From Chlorella sorokiniana (lineage: Eukaryota; Chlorophyta; Trebouxiophyceae; Chlorellales; Chlorellaceae): a stretch of DNA of 64,000 nt. Below, piece after piece: positions 22,801-33,809 of the stretch (positions within the stretch are counted from its first letter, which is position 1; each line of letters starts with the position of its first letter). The stretch covers positions 744,001 through 808,000 of the forward strand of contig CP084619.1 of assembly GCA_025917655.1 (NCBI GenBank), given 5' to 3'. A model generated the notes under the pieces. It was not told where the DNA came from. It searched no databases and saw only the letters and a list, made by a program, of their open reading frames with translations. Made by a program: the position numbers and the translations under genes.

Positions 22801-25759
22801 CCCCACCTGGTGCTGCAGCCGCGCCAGAGCCACGCGCGCATCCGCCAGCTCGCGCGCTGTGGTCCCGCTGGGCGGCAGCGCGCTCCTCGTGGTCACCTCC
22901 ACAAACAGGCGCAGGTCGGCCTCGCGCTCCTGAGAAGGCCGAGGTGGGGGAGGAGCAGGGGTTGGGCGCATCAGTCGGGAGGCGCAGCGCGGGGAGGGAA
23001 GGGGGATCTCGCAACAGAACGCGTGAGATGCGCGGATTTGGAGGCAAGGGACAGCCATCAGCCGGCGCCTAGATCCGCAGGGTTCCAGGGGAGCGCGCCG
23101 CACCAGCTGCAGCGCAGCGCATGGAAGAAGGAGAGCGGCAACTATCCAGGAGCAGCTGCTGCTGTGGCGGCGGCCCACCTGCCAGCGGTTTTCTTTGTCG
23201 CGCTGCGCCGCCAGCGCCGAGCCCTGCTCCTCGCACCGCCGCCGCAGCACGCCCGCCTCCGCGGCCGCAACCTCCGCAGCGCGGCGCTGCTCCTCTGCCG
23301 TTGCCTTGGCTGCACCGGGAGGGAGGGGAGGAAGGAGGAGCAGGTGGGAGACGGGTGCAAAGCAGCACAATGTGTGGCTGACACCGTACAAAAATGCAGC
23401 GGCAGCGGCAGCCGCCCAGGGGTCAACTCATGCAGCCCGCAGGGGGTTGGCCTTGCCTGCCTCCAGCGCTGCGGGCAGCCCCTTGTGGCGCTCCGCGGCG
23501 GCCTTCAGCCCGGCCACCTCGTTCTGGAGGGGGCAGGGTGTGGGTGGAAGAGGCAGGTTTTGGGAGTGCAAGTGTGTGTCTCAACACAACAAGCCCCGCT
23601 GCGCACAACGGGCGGGACCCGTTCCCCGGACATGCAACATGACATCGCAAACACAAACATCCAACTCGGAACTCAACACCCCCAAAACAGACATGTTGGC
23701 GCACACGTGAAAAGCAACGTCTCAGTCGCACCTGCAGCGCCTTGATCATCTCCTGCAGCTCCGCCGCCGTGGCCCGCCCGCCCGCCGCGGCGCGCGCTCC
23801 CGCGCCGCCGCCGCCTCCGCCTCGGCGCGCGCGGCCCGCTGGGCCGCCAGCGCCCGCTCCAGCTCGCGCACGCGGTCGTCGGCGGCAGGCAGCTGGCGGC
23901 GCAGGTGGGCGGCTTGATCAAGCTGGTGGCACAGGAGGGGGTTGGGGGAGCGGGGGAACAGGTGGGGGTGCTGAAGAAGGGGGCGCCCTGCACATGCCCA
24001 CCCCCTACCTGCCAGCACAGCAAGCACCCAAACGCGTGTCACTACCCGCCGCCACCACCGCTACACACACAGCCACCCACACCCCCAGCCCGGCCCACCT
24101 GGAAGCGCAGGTCGTGCAGCTGCACCAGCAGGGCGTCCCCCGCGCGCTGCAGCTCCCGCGCCCGCTCCTCCACCTGCGGCGGGCCGGGAGCGGGCAGCAC
24201 AGAATGGCTTGCGCACCTAGCGTCTGGGCAAGCCAGCGGCGGCTGGGAGCCAGCCCGGGCGGGCCGAGCGAGCCGGCGGCTGCGGGACACAAGCTGCGAC
24301 GCGTGCTGTGGCGGATCCCCTGCCGATCGGTGCACCTTGCGCACCGCCCGCAAGGCATGCATGCCCTGCAAGCAGCACGGCCGCACGGGTCGTGAGGCGG
24401 TATTACGGCGCCGCACCTTGAGCAGCTCCACGTTGAGGTGGTGGAAGCGCTCCTGGTCGTACTGTTGCATGCGCGCCATGCGCTCGCGCTCCGAGGCCAG
24501 CGTGTCGCGCAGGCCGCGCACCTCCCTGGGGGTGGGGAGGGGGATGCAAGCAGCGGCAGCGCGCGCGGCGATCAGGCAGCGCATGGGTGATGCCCTATAA
24601 CGGCTTCGCCACCTGTAGCTGGGGCCAAAGCGCTGGCCGCTCGAACGCCCCAACCACAAAGCCCAAGAACAGTGGGGATCGAATGATAGGCCGAATGGAG
24701 GGGCTGGGAAACAGGTACAGACGAAATGAATCATGAGGGTGCATGTCCAACACACGAGCTGATGTGAATGCGGGCGCCAGGCTAGGGCAGGCGAGGAGGT
24801 TCCTCGCCGGCTTTCGCCGCTGCCCCACCACAGCGCAGTGGCTGGAGGCCCAGGGGGTGTCGCCTAGCCAAGAGGTGGCAAACTCCGTCGCTGGCTGACC
24901 CAACCAAGCATGCTCAGGACACAGGAAGAATAAACTGAATAATTCTGAAAAATCCGCGGAGAACGCCGGCTCCGGCGAGAATTAGCCCGACCTGGTCGGA
25001 ACAAAATTCGGATTTCTTTCCAAACTTTGAGAGGGCCCTGTAGCTCAGTGGATAGAGCGATTGGCTTCGGTGTGATCGAGGCGAGAGTGGTTATTGTAGA
25101 AACCAATAAGTCCCAGGTTCGATCCCTGGTAGGGTCGACATTTTGCTTCCCAAACCATCACACATTTCGGCTGAACAGTGCTCAGCCATTAGCCAGAGCT
25201 CGTATCAGACGGTTCTGATGTGGAAACCAGCCCTACCCGACCAGCGTCGCCCCACGCCCACCTGTCCGCCTTGATGAGCGCCTCCTCCCGCTCATCCAGC
25301 TCCGCGGTCCGCTTCAGCAGCAGCTGCTGCACCCGCGCCAGCTCGCTGCCGTCGTTGCTCCCGCCGCCAGCGGCCACAGCCGGCCCAGATGGCGAGCTGA
25401 GGCCCCGGCGGCTTCGCCGCCTCCGCCGGCGGCCCCGCCCGCCACGCTGCCGCCCGCCTTGAGCTGGGTGACCTTGCGCTGCGCAACCAGCAGCTCGTCC
25501 TCTCGATCTGCAGGGACCCAGGCTTGAGATGACTTGCCTCCTGCGAAAATCAGTCACAGACCTTCCAAGACGAGGCCGTCATCTTGACACACAGCCCACT
25601 CCCCCTGCAACCGTCCCCGATCCCACCTGCCAGGCTGCACTGCAGCTGCTTGATCTTGGTGGCATCCTGCAACGCCTGGTCCCGCAGCCGGTTGTTTTCC
25701 GCCTTGAGCAGGTTGTTCAGCGCTGCCAGCTGTGCGTCCTTGGAGGCGGCAGCCGCAGC

Positions 25760-25794
<35 letters not shown>

Positions 25795-26821
25795 TGCTGC
25801 ATCGCGCCTCCACCGCCGCCAGCGCGGCGGCCGCGCCCTCCAACGTCGCCGCCATGCGCTGGCGCAGCCGCCCTCCACCTCGCCCACATCCTCGGCAAAG
25901 TCCTCTGCGGCGGCAAATGATGCAAGCATGGGCGCCCAAACCCGCGCAAGAACCGTTGGCATCGCGGCCAGCCCCACAACAACCATGCCTCCTCCCCCTC
26001 GCCTCCCTCCCTCCCTGAGGCTCACCCGCCACCTGCTCCGCCTCCCTGTCCCCCGCCAGGTGCGTCAGCAGCAGGCGCGCAAGGAAGGGGTTGGCACGCC
26101 GCAGCAGCTCAGCGTCCGTGGCCTCGGTGTTCTCCTGCCGCGCCTCGCCCAGCGTGCCGCTGGCCCTGCAGCAGGAGCCAGGGGGGGGCGGGGGCGCGGG
26201 GGGAACGAGGGCAATAACACAGGTCAGCTGTTGCGATGCATCGCCGTCCATGCGTTCACGTGTGGTGTGGAGACAACAAGAAGGACATTGCGTGGGGATG
26301 CCCCTTCCAGCACCGCCCTTCCAGCATGGCAGCCCCCGCGGCGCCCACCGGTACTGCACAAAGCCGATGGCGCCGTTGAGCTCCTCCCACAGCCTGTTCA
26401 CGCACAGCAGCGTCTCCTGGTAGGCCTCCTCCCGCTCCGCGCTCTGCTCCAACCTGCACAACGCAGACAGGTCTGTGCAGCCGCAGCTGAAGCACTTATG
26501 CTCTTGCAGACACCCGCCAGCCAGCCAGCCAGCCAGCCAGCGTAGGCAGCCAGAGCCCGCCCGAGCCGCCGCCAGCGCTTGCCTCTTCTCCAGCTTGTTG
26601 ATCTCCCGCCGCTGCACATCACACTGCGCCGAGAGCTTGGCGTTCTTGTCCACCAGCAGCTCCAGCCTCTGGGCGCTCATCCTGGATAGCGTCCAGGAGA
26701 ACAGGAGGCTCGTTGTGACAAGACGGCTGGCAGGAACGCCCGCCGCCAGCGGCACCGGCGGTCTGGCAGCCGTCGACTCTGGAGTCATGTCGGGAGGCCG
26801 AGATCTCATGTTGAGATACAA
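19843..26821 (-). CDS. HUB1: BRE1/HUB-type RING E3 ubiquitin ligase for histone H2B
   Basis: Attaches ubiquitin to histone H2B in chromatin, linked to transcription elongation. The RING is split over the last two exons (20245-20365 and 19843-19919). Together they read IRCNVCHQRQKDVVITKCWH, then MFCQECIRRNLDSRHRKCPG, ending GVSFGQGDVKHF near the stop. All C3HC4 ligands are present and the HRKCPGCG..FGQ.DV ending is diagnostic of BRE1. Upstream exons are short, Ala/Glu/Arg-rich coiled-coil pieces (LELLVDKNAKLSAQCDVQRR near the N-terminus, QETLLCVNRLWEELNGAIGF near 26380, NPFLARLLLTHLAGD near 26070). Many introns separate them. The start is uncertain: the frame opens at 26821, and MSAQRLELL at 26680 is a good alternative. 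One intron (about 24530-25258) carries a tRNA gene on the plus strand. Confidence 0.93.
25034..25137 (+). tRNA. tRNA-Arg (anticodon UCG) with an intron
   Basis: Acceptor stem GGCCCTG pairs with TAGGGTC (with G-T pairs), followed by discriminator G. The D arm is GCTC-AGTGGATA-GAGC. The anticodon stem ATTGG pairs with CCAAT, the loop carries TCG at positions 34-36, and about 30 extra bases sit just 3' of the anticodon, the normal place for a nuclear tRNA intron. The T arm CCAGG-TTCGATC-CCTGG is canonical. The gene lies inside a BRE1 intron on the opposite strand. Confidence 0.93.
26515..26549. repeat. CCAG tetranucleotide repeat
   Basis: About seven consecutive CCAG/GCCA units in a BRE1 intron. 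Confidence 0.85.
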
Positions 26822-27361
26822 CCTACCCTAACAAGTCAACAAGCTGCCGGCTGCCAAAGGCAGCAGGTGCAGAAAAGCTCGAGAGGAGGATGTCGCGAAG
26901 GCGCACCTTGATTGCGTTTCTGTCTCGCCCCTCACATGCACGATACGATGCGGTAGCCACGAGACGCTGCGCCGCGAACCCAGGCTGCGCCCTTGGGCTG
27001 CGGGCTGCTGCTGCGACTTTGCCGCCCCCAGAAACAGTCTACAACGATAGCAACGCCGGCGCGATGTAAATTAGGATGGAACGTGGGCCTCCTGGCTGAG
27101 CTGGCAAGCCGCTGTTCCTCCCGCCGCCCCAAGCGGCACTGCCGGTTCTACCCGCTACATAGTTACAGATTGGCACTAGTACGCAAAAATGTGGGGTTAA
27201 CAGGCTGACGGGCAGCACTACGCTATCAAAATTGGAGCTATAAGTCGGGCTCTCGTGCGTTGACGAGGAAAACCGAGGCACTACATGCGACTGTGGACTC
27301 GCCACGTCACGGGAGACGCTACAGGCAGCCAATGCTGCTGCCAGGGGTGGCGGCAACCTGC
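26822..27361. other. BRE1 promoter side and MFP 3' flank
   Basis: Noncoding stretch, locally richer in A and T. It contains the 5' flank of BRE1 and a minus-strand TGTAA at 27163-27167 that fits the MFP 3' end. No gene recognised. Confidence 0.5.
27163..27167 (-). terminator. Probable TGTAA polyadenylation signal of MFP
   Basis: TGTAA on the minus strand about 195 nt after the MFP stop at 27362. Inferred from motif and position. Confidence 0.5.
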
Positions 27362-30300
27362 TCACAGGCGGGATGCGGCGCCCTTGCCCGCAGACAGCTT
27401 CGTGCCAGACCGGGCGGCAGCCTCCAGGTAGCTGCAGGGCTTGAAGAAGCCGGCCAGCGGCGTGCCGCCAAACTGCTGCGCCCAGGCGGCCAGCCGCTTG
27501 CAGATGTAGTCTGCGGGGACAAGGGCGGGGTGGCTGTCAAACTTTGCCCGCATGTGCAGCGGGCACCAGCTGCGCACCCCTCGCCCCGCTGTCACTCTGT
27601 GCCCGCCCATGCACAGCTCGCCGCCAAGCCGTCGGGCCGTCTCCGACCCGCGAGGCTGCCTCCCTCTGCCGCCCACGTTCACGTGATGCCGGCCGGCCGA
27701 GACGGCAGCGCAGCCACCCCGCACCCCTCCTGCACAGCCCCCCAGCAGAGGAGCGCCACGCGGGCGGAGCGCACCTGCCCCCACCAGGTCGGCCCAGAAG
27801 ATGAGGCCCCCCTGAAGGCGGGGAAGCCCATGCCCATCACCATCGCCACATCCAGGTCGGCTGCCTTGTCCACGATGCCTGCAAGCACCGGCGCAGCACA
27901 GAAGGACGCTCGGGCTGGCTGCGCGAGGGGCTGAGATGCATGGCTGGCGCAGCGCAGGCCGCGGGGCAGGTGCTCTGGAGCCCGGCATGGCCCCGGCCAC
28001 AAAAGTAAACGCAGAACATGGCGGCAGCTTGGGAAGGACAGCCGCGCCGCCAACGGGCCGGCCAGGCAGCAGCAGCAGCAGCAGGGGCGGCGAGCTGCTC
28101 TCACCCCCATCCAGGTGAGCCAGCCTGGTGACTTCAGCAGCACGCAACCCTCCCAACCCCCAGCCAGCAGGCCCGCCTCTCACCCTCGTCCAGCACACGG
28201 CAGCCCTCGTTCACGACGGGGAAGAAGATGAACTCGGTGATGTCGCGGTCGCTGAGGCGGGCGGCGCCGAGCCCTCCTGGTACAGCCCCGCCGCCTGCGC
28301 GGGCAGCAGCGGGACGCGGGGGGTGGCTCCGATGTGTGGGGGCATCCAGTTGGATGGTGGAAGGGTGGCGGCGGGGGCGGGAGCATACCGCACGGAGCTG
28401 CTTGTGCAAGCTGGGCGGGAACAGGCAGCAGGCACCTGCGACTGCGGCCCGCATCCCCCCCCACACACACACCACCACCACCACCACACACACGCACACA
28501 CACACCAACAAACAGCCCGCCGCCCGCACCTTGCGCGACTGCTGCACCAGCGGCGCGAGGTCGGGGTCGGGCGGCGCGGCGGCGGGCGTCGTACTTGTAA
28601 AAGCCCGCGCCGCTCTTCTCGCCCAGGCGCCGCGCCTCGTTGAGCAGCGGGATGATGCGGGCAGGGTAGGCGCGCTCGGAGAACGACTCCAAAAAGTTCT
28701 TGCCCACGTGCAGGCCCACGTCGGCGCCCACCAAGTCCGACAGCCTGCGCGGCGGCAAGAAGAAAGGAGAGGGAAGTGGACCATGGCACCGAGAGCTTGC
28801 CTCAGGGGGAGCCAGCGTGCGTGCGGAAGAGGTGACCCTGTGCTACCAGGCCGGCTTTGGCTGGGACTGGGAGGCCGCCTGGTGGGGAGGGCAGCACGCA
28901 AAAGGCGGCCCAGCCACTCCCTCGGGGCAGCAGAAAGGGGGCGGGGGCAGCTGCGCCAGCGACGCAACCAAGGGCAGCAGAGGGCTGCAGGGGCGGGAGC
29001 GTTTGTGGGCGGGGGAGGGGGAGGGGGTGTTCACCTGAACGGCCCCATGGGCATGCCGAAGCCGGCGATGGCCTTGTCGATGCGGTACGGGTCCAGCCCC
29101 ATGTCCACCAGCAGGCAGGCGGCCTGCAAGAACAGAGCAGCGGGGGTGTTGGTGGGTGCAGGGGTGGGCAGTGATGGGGTGAGGGATGCAGTGTGATGGG
29201 GCTGCGGTGCGTGAGGCAAACAGGAAGGGAGGGGGCCGTGCTTGGCAGCTGTTAAGGGCGGAGGCTGCCAGGGCTGCCAGGGTGCGAGGGAAGGCTGTTG
29301 CGGCAGGCCGTCCCGCTTGCAACTCAAACCCCGCCGCCGCTGCTTGTTGCCCTTCGGCGTCTGTCGCAGCAGAGTGCCCCATGAGGGCATGCACCCGGCC
29401 GCTGCACGCGCCCCCACCCCCCACCTGGGTGTAGGGGAAGAAGACGCGGTTGACGGCGAAGCCGGTGCAGTTGCCCACCACAACGGGCGTCTTGCGGATG
29501 GCGGTGGACAGCTCCAGCGTGTCGAGGATGACCTGGCCGGTGGGGTGCAGGTGGGAGGAAGCTGTGAGGATGAGAAAAGGTGGGTGAAACACGTGTGCGA
29601 AGAAGCTTGGAGACAAAAGCTGGTGCGATATGCTGAGGAGGCGGCACACGCATGGACTGATGAGGTGGGGTTGGGTGCCAATCGCGCAGTGAAGCAACCA
29701 GCAGGTCACAATCAGCAGCGAATACAGCTGTGGGTGAGGCGGGGCTGAGCCCTGGCAGCGTGGAGCCGGCAGGCCAGCAGAATTCCAGGCAGCCAGGGGA
29801 GGCGCACGACGCGTCGGGCGTCAGCCACAGCCGCTGCTGCCCAACCTCGGGGCCTCCTCCCTCCCCCAAGAAATAAACTTCCCTGCACCTCACCTGCTTT
29901 GAGGTGGCCGGCGTGCGCACAATCTCCAGCAGGGGCATGACGTGGGCTGGAGAGAAGAAGTGGGCACCCACGATCCGATCTGCGCAGCGGCAGCGGCAGC
30001 GCATCGGGAAGGGAGGGTCACACATTGCGCACGCTGACGCTGAGCAGCCGGCAAGCCCGGCGCTGCGGCCGTGCCTCGCTGCCAGCACGGCTGCCTCTGC
30101 CGCTGCCGCCATAAGTTCCTCTGCAGGGTTGAAGGCGTGTCGGGTTTGAGAGCTGCCACGTGCAGGGCAGGCGCTCACCGGGGCAGGTGGTCTTGGCCCC
30201 CACCAGCTCAATGTTGATGGTGGAGGTGTTGGTGGACAGGATGGCGTCCCTGAGGTGCGGGACAGACAGCAGTACAGTCAGCGGTGCGTCTGCAAAGACG

Positions 30301-33300
30301 AACCCTGCCCGCCTCAAGGCTGCCGCACAAAAGAGGCGTTGCTGCAAACTGTTTACGATGGGAGGGAGTGGCCTGGGACAGCAAGACGCCCCATCCCCAC
30401 ACAGACACGAACAACAGGCACACGAGCGCAGGCCACCCACTTGCGGCACGCCTTCTCCAGATCGGCGAAGATCTGCTGCTTGAGGGCCAGGTCCTCCAGC
30501 GCCGCCTCGATCACCATGTCCACGGCGTCAAAGCCCGAGTAGTCCAGCGTGCCCTGCGACACAAAGGCTTGCGCACAGCACAGAGTCTTGCACACACATC
30601 GATTGTGTGGCAATGCCCCTTGGCGCATTGGCGCAAACGAATTTGAAACTGCGCGCACATGCATAGGCATGCAAAGGGGCGGGCGCGCGGGTCAGGATGC
30701 AGCGCCCGTGCGAGGGGCGGCGCAGCCGCCGCACCCCGGCGCACCTTGACGAGCGCCATGGCGGCCTTTGCTGCCTCCTCCTTCATGCGCCCCTTCTTCA
30801 CGCGGCTGGCCAGGTTGGCCTGGATGCGGCCCAGCCCTGCCTGCGCGGCGCCAGGAGGAGGAGCGGGGTGGGGGAGACCTCACAGAGATGCACACGCACT
30901 CACCACCTGCCCGCTCCCCCAAAAACAAAAACTCGCACACGTTGCGCCGCCAACCCCAAACACACACACACACCACACACGCACGCACACCACACATAGA
31001 CCCCCCCACACACACACACACCACCACCACCACCACCACCATACCCACACACATCCCCCACCACACACACAACACACACGCACATTTCCCTTAACACCCC
31101 GCACCTCCAGGAACTTCTGGTTGACCTCCTTGAGCAGCACCTGGATGCCCGCCAGCACGCAGGCGGTGGCGATGCCCGACCCCATCAGCCCGCCGCCGAT
31201 GACGGCCACCCGCTTGATGGGGCGCGGGCGCAGGCCCGCGTCCGTCACGCCTGCAGGAGGAGTGGGGCGCGGGCAGGGGCAAGGTTATGGCAAGGAGAGT
31301 GGCTGGCCGGCACAACGAATTTGAAATTAAGCGCAACTGGACTGCGCAGGTGTGGCTGGTGGGGGGAAGCAGAAACGCTGTTCCTTTGCGTGGCGGCTCT
31401 CACACCCAACGACACCCCGAAACCCTCGCGCAGCACATGCACACGCACGCACCACACCCACCACAGTCGCCCCCGGCCCCCCACCCACCCACCCTTCAGT
31501 TTCTTGGTGGAGCGCTGCGCAAAGAAGATGTGCACCAGCGCCTTGTGCGTGTCCAGGGCGGCGGCGGCCTTGAAGGCCTCTCCCTCCTGCGCAAGGGGGA
31601 GCAGGGAGTGTGGCTGGTGTGCCGGCGTGCCGGGAAGCACGCTGTGGCTGGTGCCGGTGCCGTGCAGCAGCGACAGGCGGCGGCTGCCCAAGCGTTCAGC
31701 TGGAGCAACGACGCGGAGGCCAGAGGCGGCGGCAGCCCACCTTGACGAGCCCCGCGCGGCCGCCGTGCTCCACTCCGTGCTGGATGGCGTCGAGGCAGAG
31801 GAGGGGGTGGGTGAGGTGGCGCGCGCGCTTGACCGCCTGCGAGCAGGGGGGGCAGCGGAAGCTGCGGCTCTTGTTTTAGGGGTTGGGGTTAGGGAAGGCT
31901 GGTCCTGCATCCACCAAAGCGCGTGGCCGCTCGCTGCCGGTGGCTGCAGGCCAGAGCCTGCATGCGGCGCCCAAGCAGGCTACCGCCGCGCCGCCGCCGC
32001 ACTGCCTGGGCCCCACCAGTGGCAGCCTCGCCGACGCCGATTCCCTCCCACCCCCTTTGCCGCAGCGCTCTCAAGGACCTGTTCTGCAGCATTACCATGC
32101 ACCGGCAGCGGCCGCACCTGCGCGCGAGCAAACTGCAGCACCGCAAGCGCCTCTGCCAGCGGCTCCAGCCGGTCGGTGCGGTACAGCGTCTCCACCCGCG
32201 CCTTCTTTCCACCTGAGGCAGGCACGAATCCAGGGCCGGGGGCCGTTGATGGAGGTGATGAATGCGGGTGGTGTGCGTGGAAACAGCGGCAAAGCATGGG
32301 CTTGCACTAGCTGCAACTGGAGATGCGGCAAGCTACTGCATTGGAGAGCAATCCGGGCCCCACTTGCCCCTTCGTCGGCCCCGCGCTTCCTAACCCACCG
32401 CACATGCGCACACACCAGACCATGCTGTTCACGCCCACACAGAACAGCGCACCCGCAATCTCCAGCGCCAGCTGCTTCGCGGCGCCCAGCAGCTGCTGCG
32501 GCGGCGCCAGCAAGTCGACCAGGCCCAGCTTGGCGGCAGCCTCCGCCTTGATCGGCGCGCTCGTCAGCATCATCTCCACCGCCTTCTGCAGGCCCACCGC
32601 GCGCGGCAGGCGCTGCGTGCCGCCAAAGCCGGGATGATGCCCAGCTGCAGCTCGGGCAGCCCAAAGCTGGTGCCTGCAGCCCAGGGAAGAAAGAAAAGAA
32701 GGAACATAAAGACAGGGCAGCGAAGTTGTTGCGAAGAAGGGGGGCCGTATGGTGGGGCCAGCAGGCAGAGCAACGATCAAGTTCACAGCGGGCAGGCGTC
32801 GGGCAGGGGCAGCGAGCGATTGCAGGGCTGCTGCGGCGGGCGGCCCGCACCGGGCGCCGCCACACGTGCGTTGCAGGCCAGCGCCAGCTCGCAGCCGCCG
32901 CCCAGGGCCATGGTCTGCACCGCGGCCACGGTGGGCTTGGGCCCTGACTCCACAAGGTCGCAGAACGCATCATTGATGCGGTCGTCAATGCCGCCGCCGC
33001 CGCTGGCCTGCACAAACTGGTTGATGTCAAAGCCCGCGCAGAAGCGGCCTGCAGGGTGAGGGGAGGAGATGTGATGGTGAAAAGGTGTCACTCAAACAAA
33101 AAGCAGCACGGGGGTGAAGAGCGGGTGGCAAGGGGCTGCAAGGGGGCCAGTCGAAGGGGCCCAGCAGCGGTCGCACCATTGGCGCCGGTGATGACTATGG
33201 CCTTCACGTCGCGCCGGGCCTGTGCCTCCCGCAGGTTGTTGAACAGGCTCTGAAGCACTGCAAGCCAAGAAATAGACCAGGGCAGTGTGCACGCGTGGAG

Positions 33301-33478
33301 CGGGGTTGGGCCTGAGAGGGCAATCTGGGAGTGGGAGGGGTTCGACATGCATGCAATAAGATTCCAGCGCATTGAGCCAGCTCTTACCACTTGGGTGAAG
33401 AGCATTGACGGGCGGGTTGTGCAGGGTGACTACGGCCACGCCGCTGCTGTCAACCTCGAGAGTAGTGTGCGGCGCCAT
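27362..33478 (-). CDS. MFP2: Peroxisomal multifunctional protein of fatty-acid beta-oxidation (enoyl-CoA hydratase / 3-hydroxyacyl-CoA dehydrogenase, AIM1/MFP2 type)
   Basis: Carries out hydration and NAD-dependent dehydrogenation of enoyl-CoA in peroxisomes. The start MAPHTTLEVD is at 33478. Hydratase blocks: PVNALHPS, RFCAGFDINQF, ALGGGCELALACN and FGLPELQLGIIP with the catalytic glutamates. Dehydrogenase: nucleotide-binding VAVIGGGLMGSGIA (exon 31105-31250), IVGAHFFSPAHVMPLLEIVR with the catalytic His (29894-29979), and NCTGFAVNRVFFPY. The end DYICKRLAAWAQQF (from 27510) finishes in SRL, a PTS1 peroxisome signal. Exons placed: 33388-33478, 33177-33257, 32851-33048, 32453-32673, 32118-32212, 31741-31836, 31493-31586, 31105-31250, 30745-30840, 30441-30553, 30179-30249, 29894-29979, 29425-29532, 29035-29123 and 28530-28744, then about three more. 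One-base frame changes occur near 32630, 28575, 28262 and 27810. Confidence 0.95.
30938..31083. repeat. CA/CCA-rich simple repeat
   Basis: Runs of CA and CCA fill most of the MFP intron between exons 31105-31250 and 30745-30840. The antisense open frames rich in Val, Cys and Gly here are by-products of the repeat. Confidence 0.9.
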
Positions 33479-33809
33479 TGGGCCTGTGAATTTGATAGAA
33501 TCGGACTGGTAGTGTCGGAGGTGCGCTGTTGCAAATTGCTGCCGGAAGATGTACAGGTGGGCTCGGGCGGACGCCCAACACCGCCTCATCCACTTCTTTG
33601 ACTCCCCCGCTGAAACTGCAGCACCACTATGATTGACAGGCTTGCAGCCTTCCTGGACAAGTCTGCTGTTGAGCATGACAGGCAAAACTGCAAGCACTGA
33701 GTGCTTGCAAGGTCATGGCGAGCGGGTATGACGGGCATGCAGCGCAGCGCAGCAGCGACGCATCCGACTTCACAGCGGTTTGAAGCAGAAGGGGCAGCGG
33801 GGTTGGGCA
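33479..33809. other. MFP 5' flank and methyltransferase 3' flank
   Basis: Short spacer between two genes on the same strand. It should hold the MFP promoter. The MFP frame stays open upstream of 33478 but without family similarity. Nothing else was recognised. Confidence 0.45.

Noticed and set aside
28108-28132. Mini-exon encoding VTRLAHLDG between MFP exons
   Set aside because: The exon ending in RVLDEG joins in phase directly to IVDKAADLDV as in plant homologues, so the piece is intronic.
30692-31097. Minus-strand frames rich in Val, Cys and Gly
   Set aside because: Translation of a CA/CCA simple repeat inside an MFP intron.
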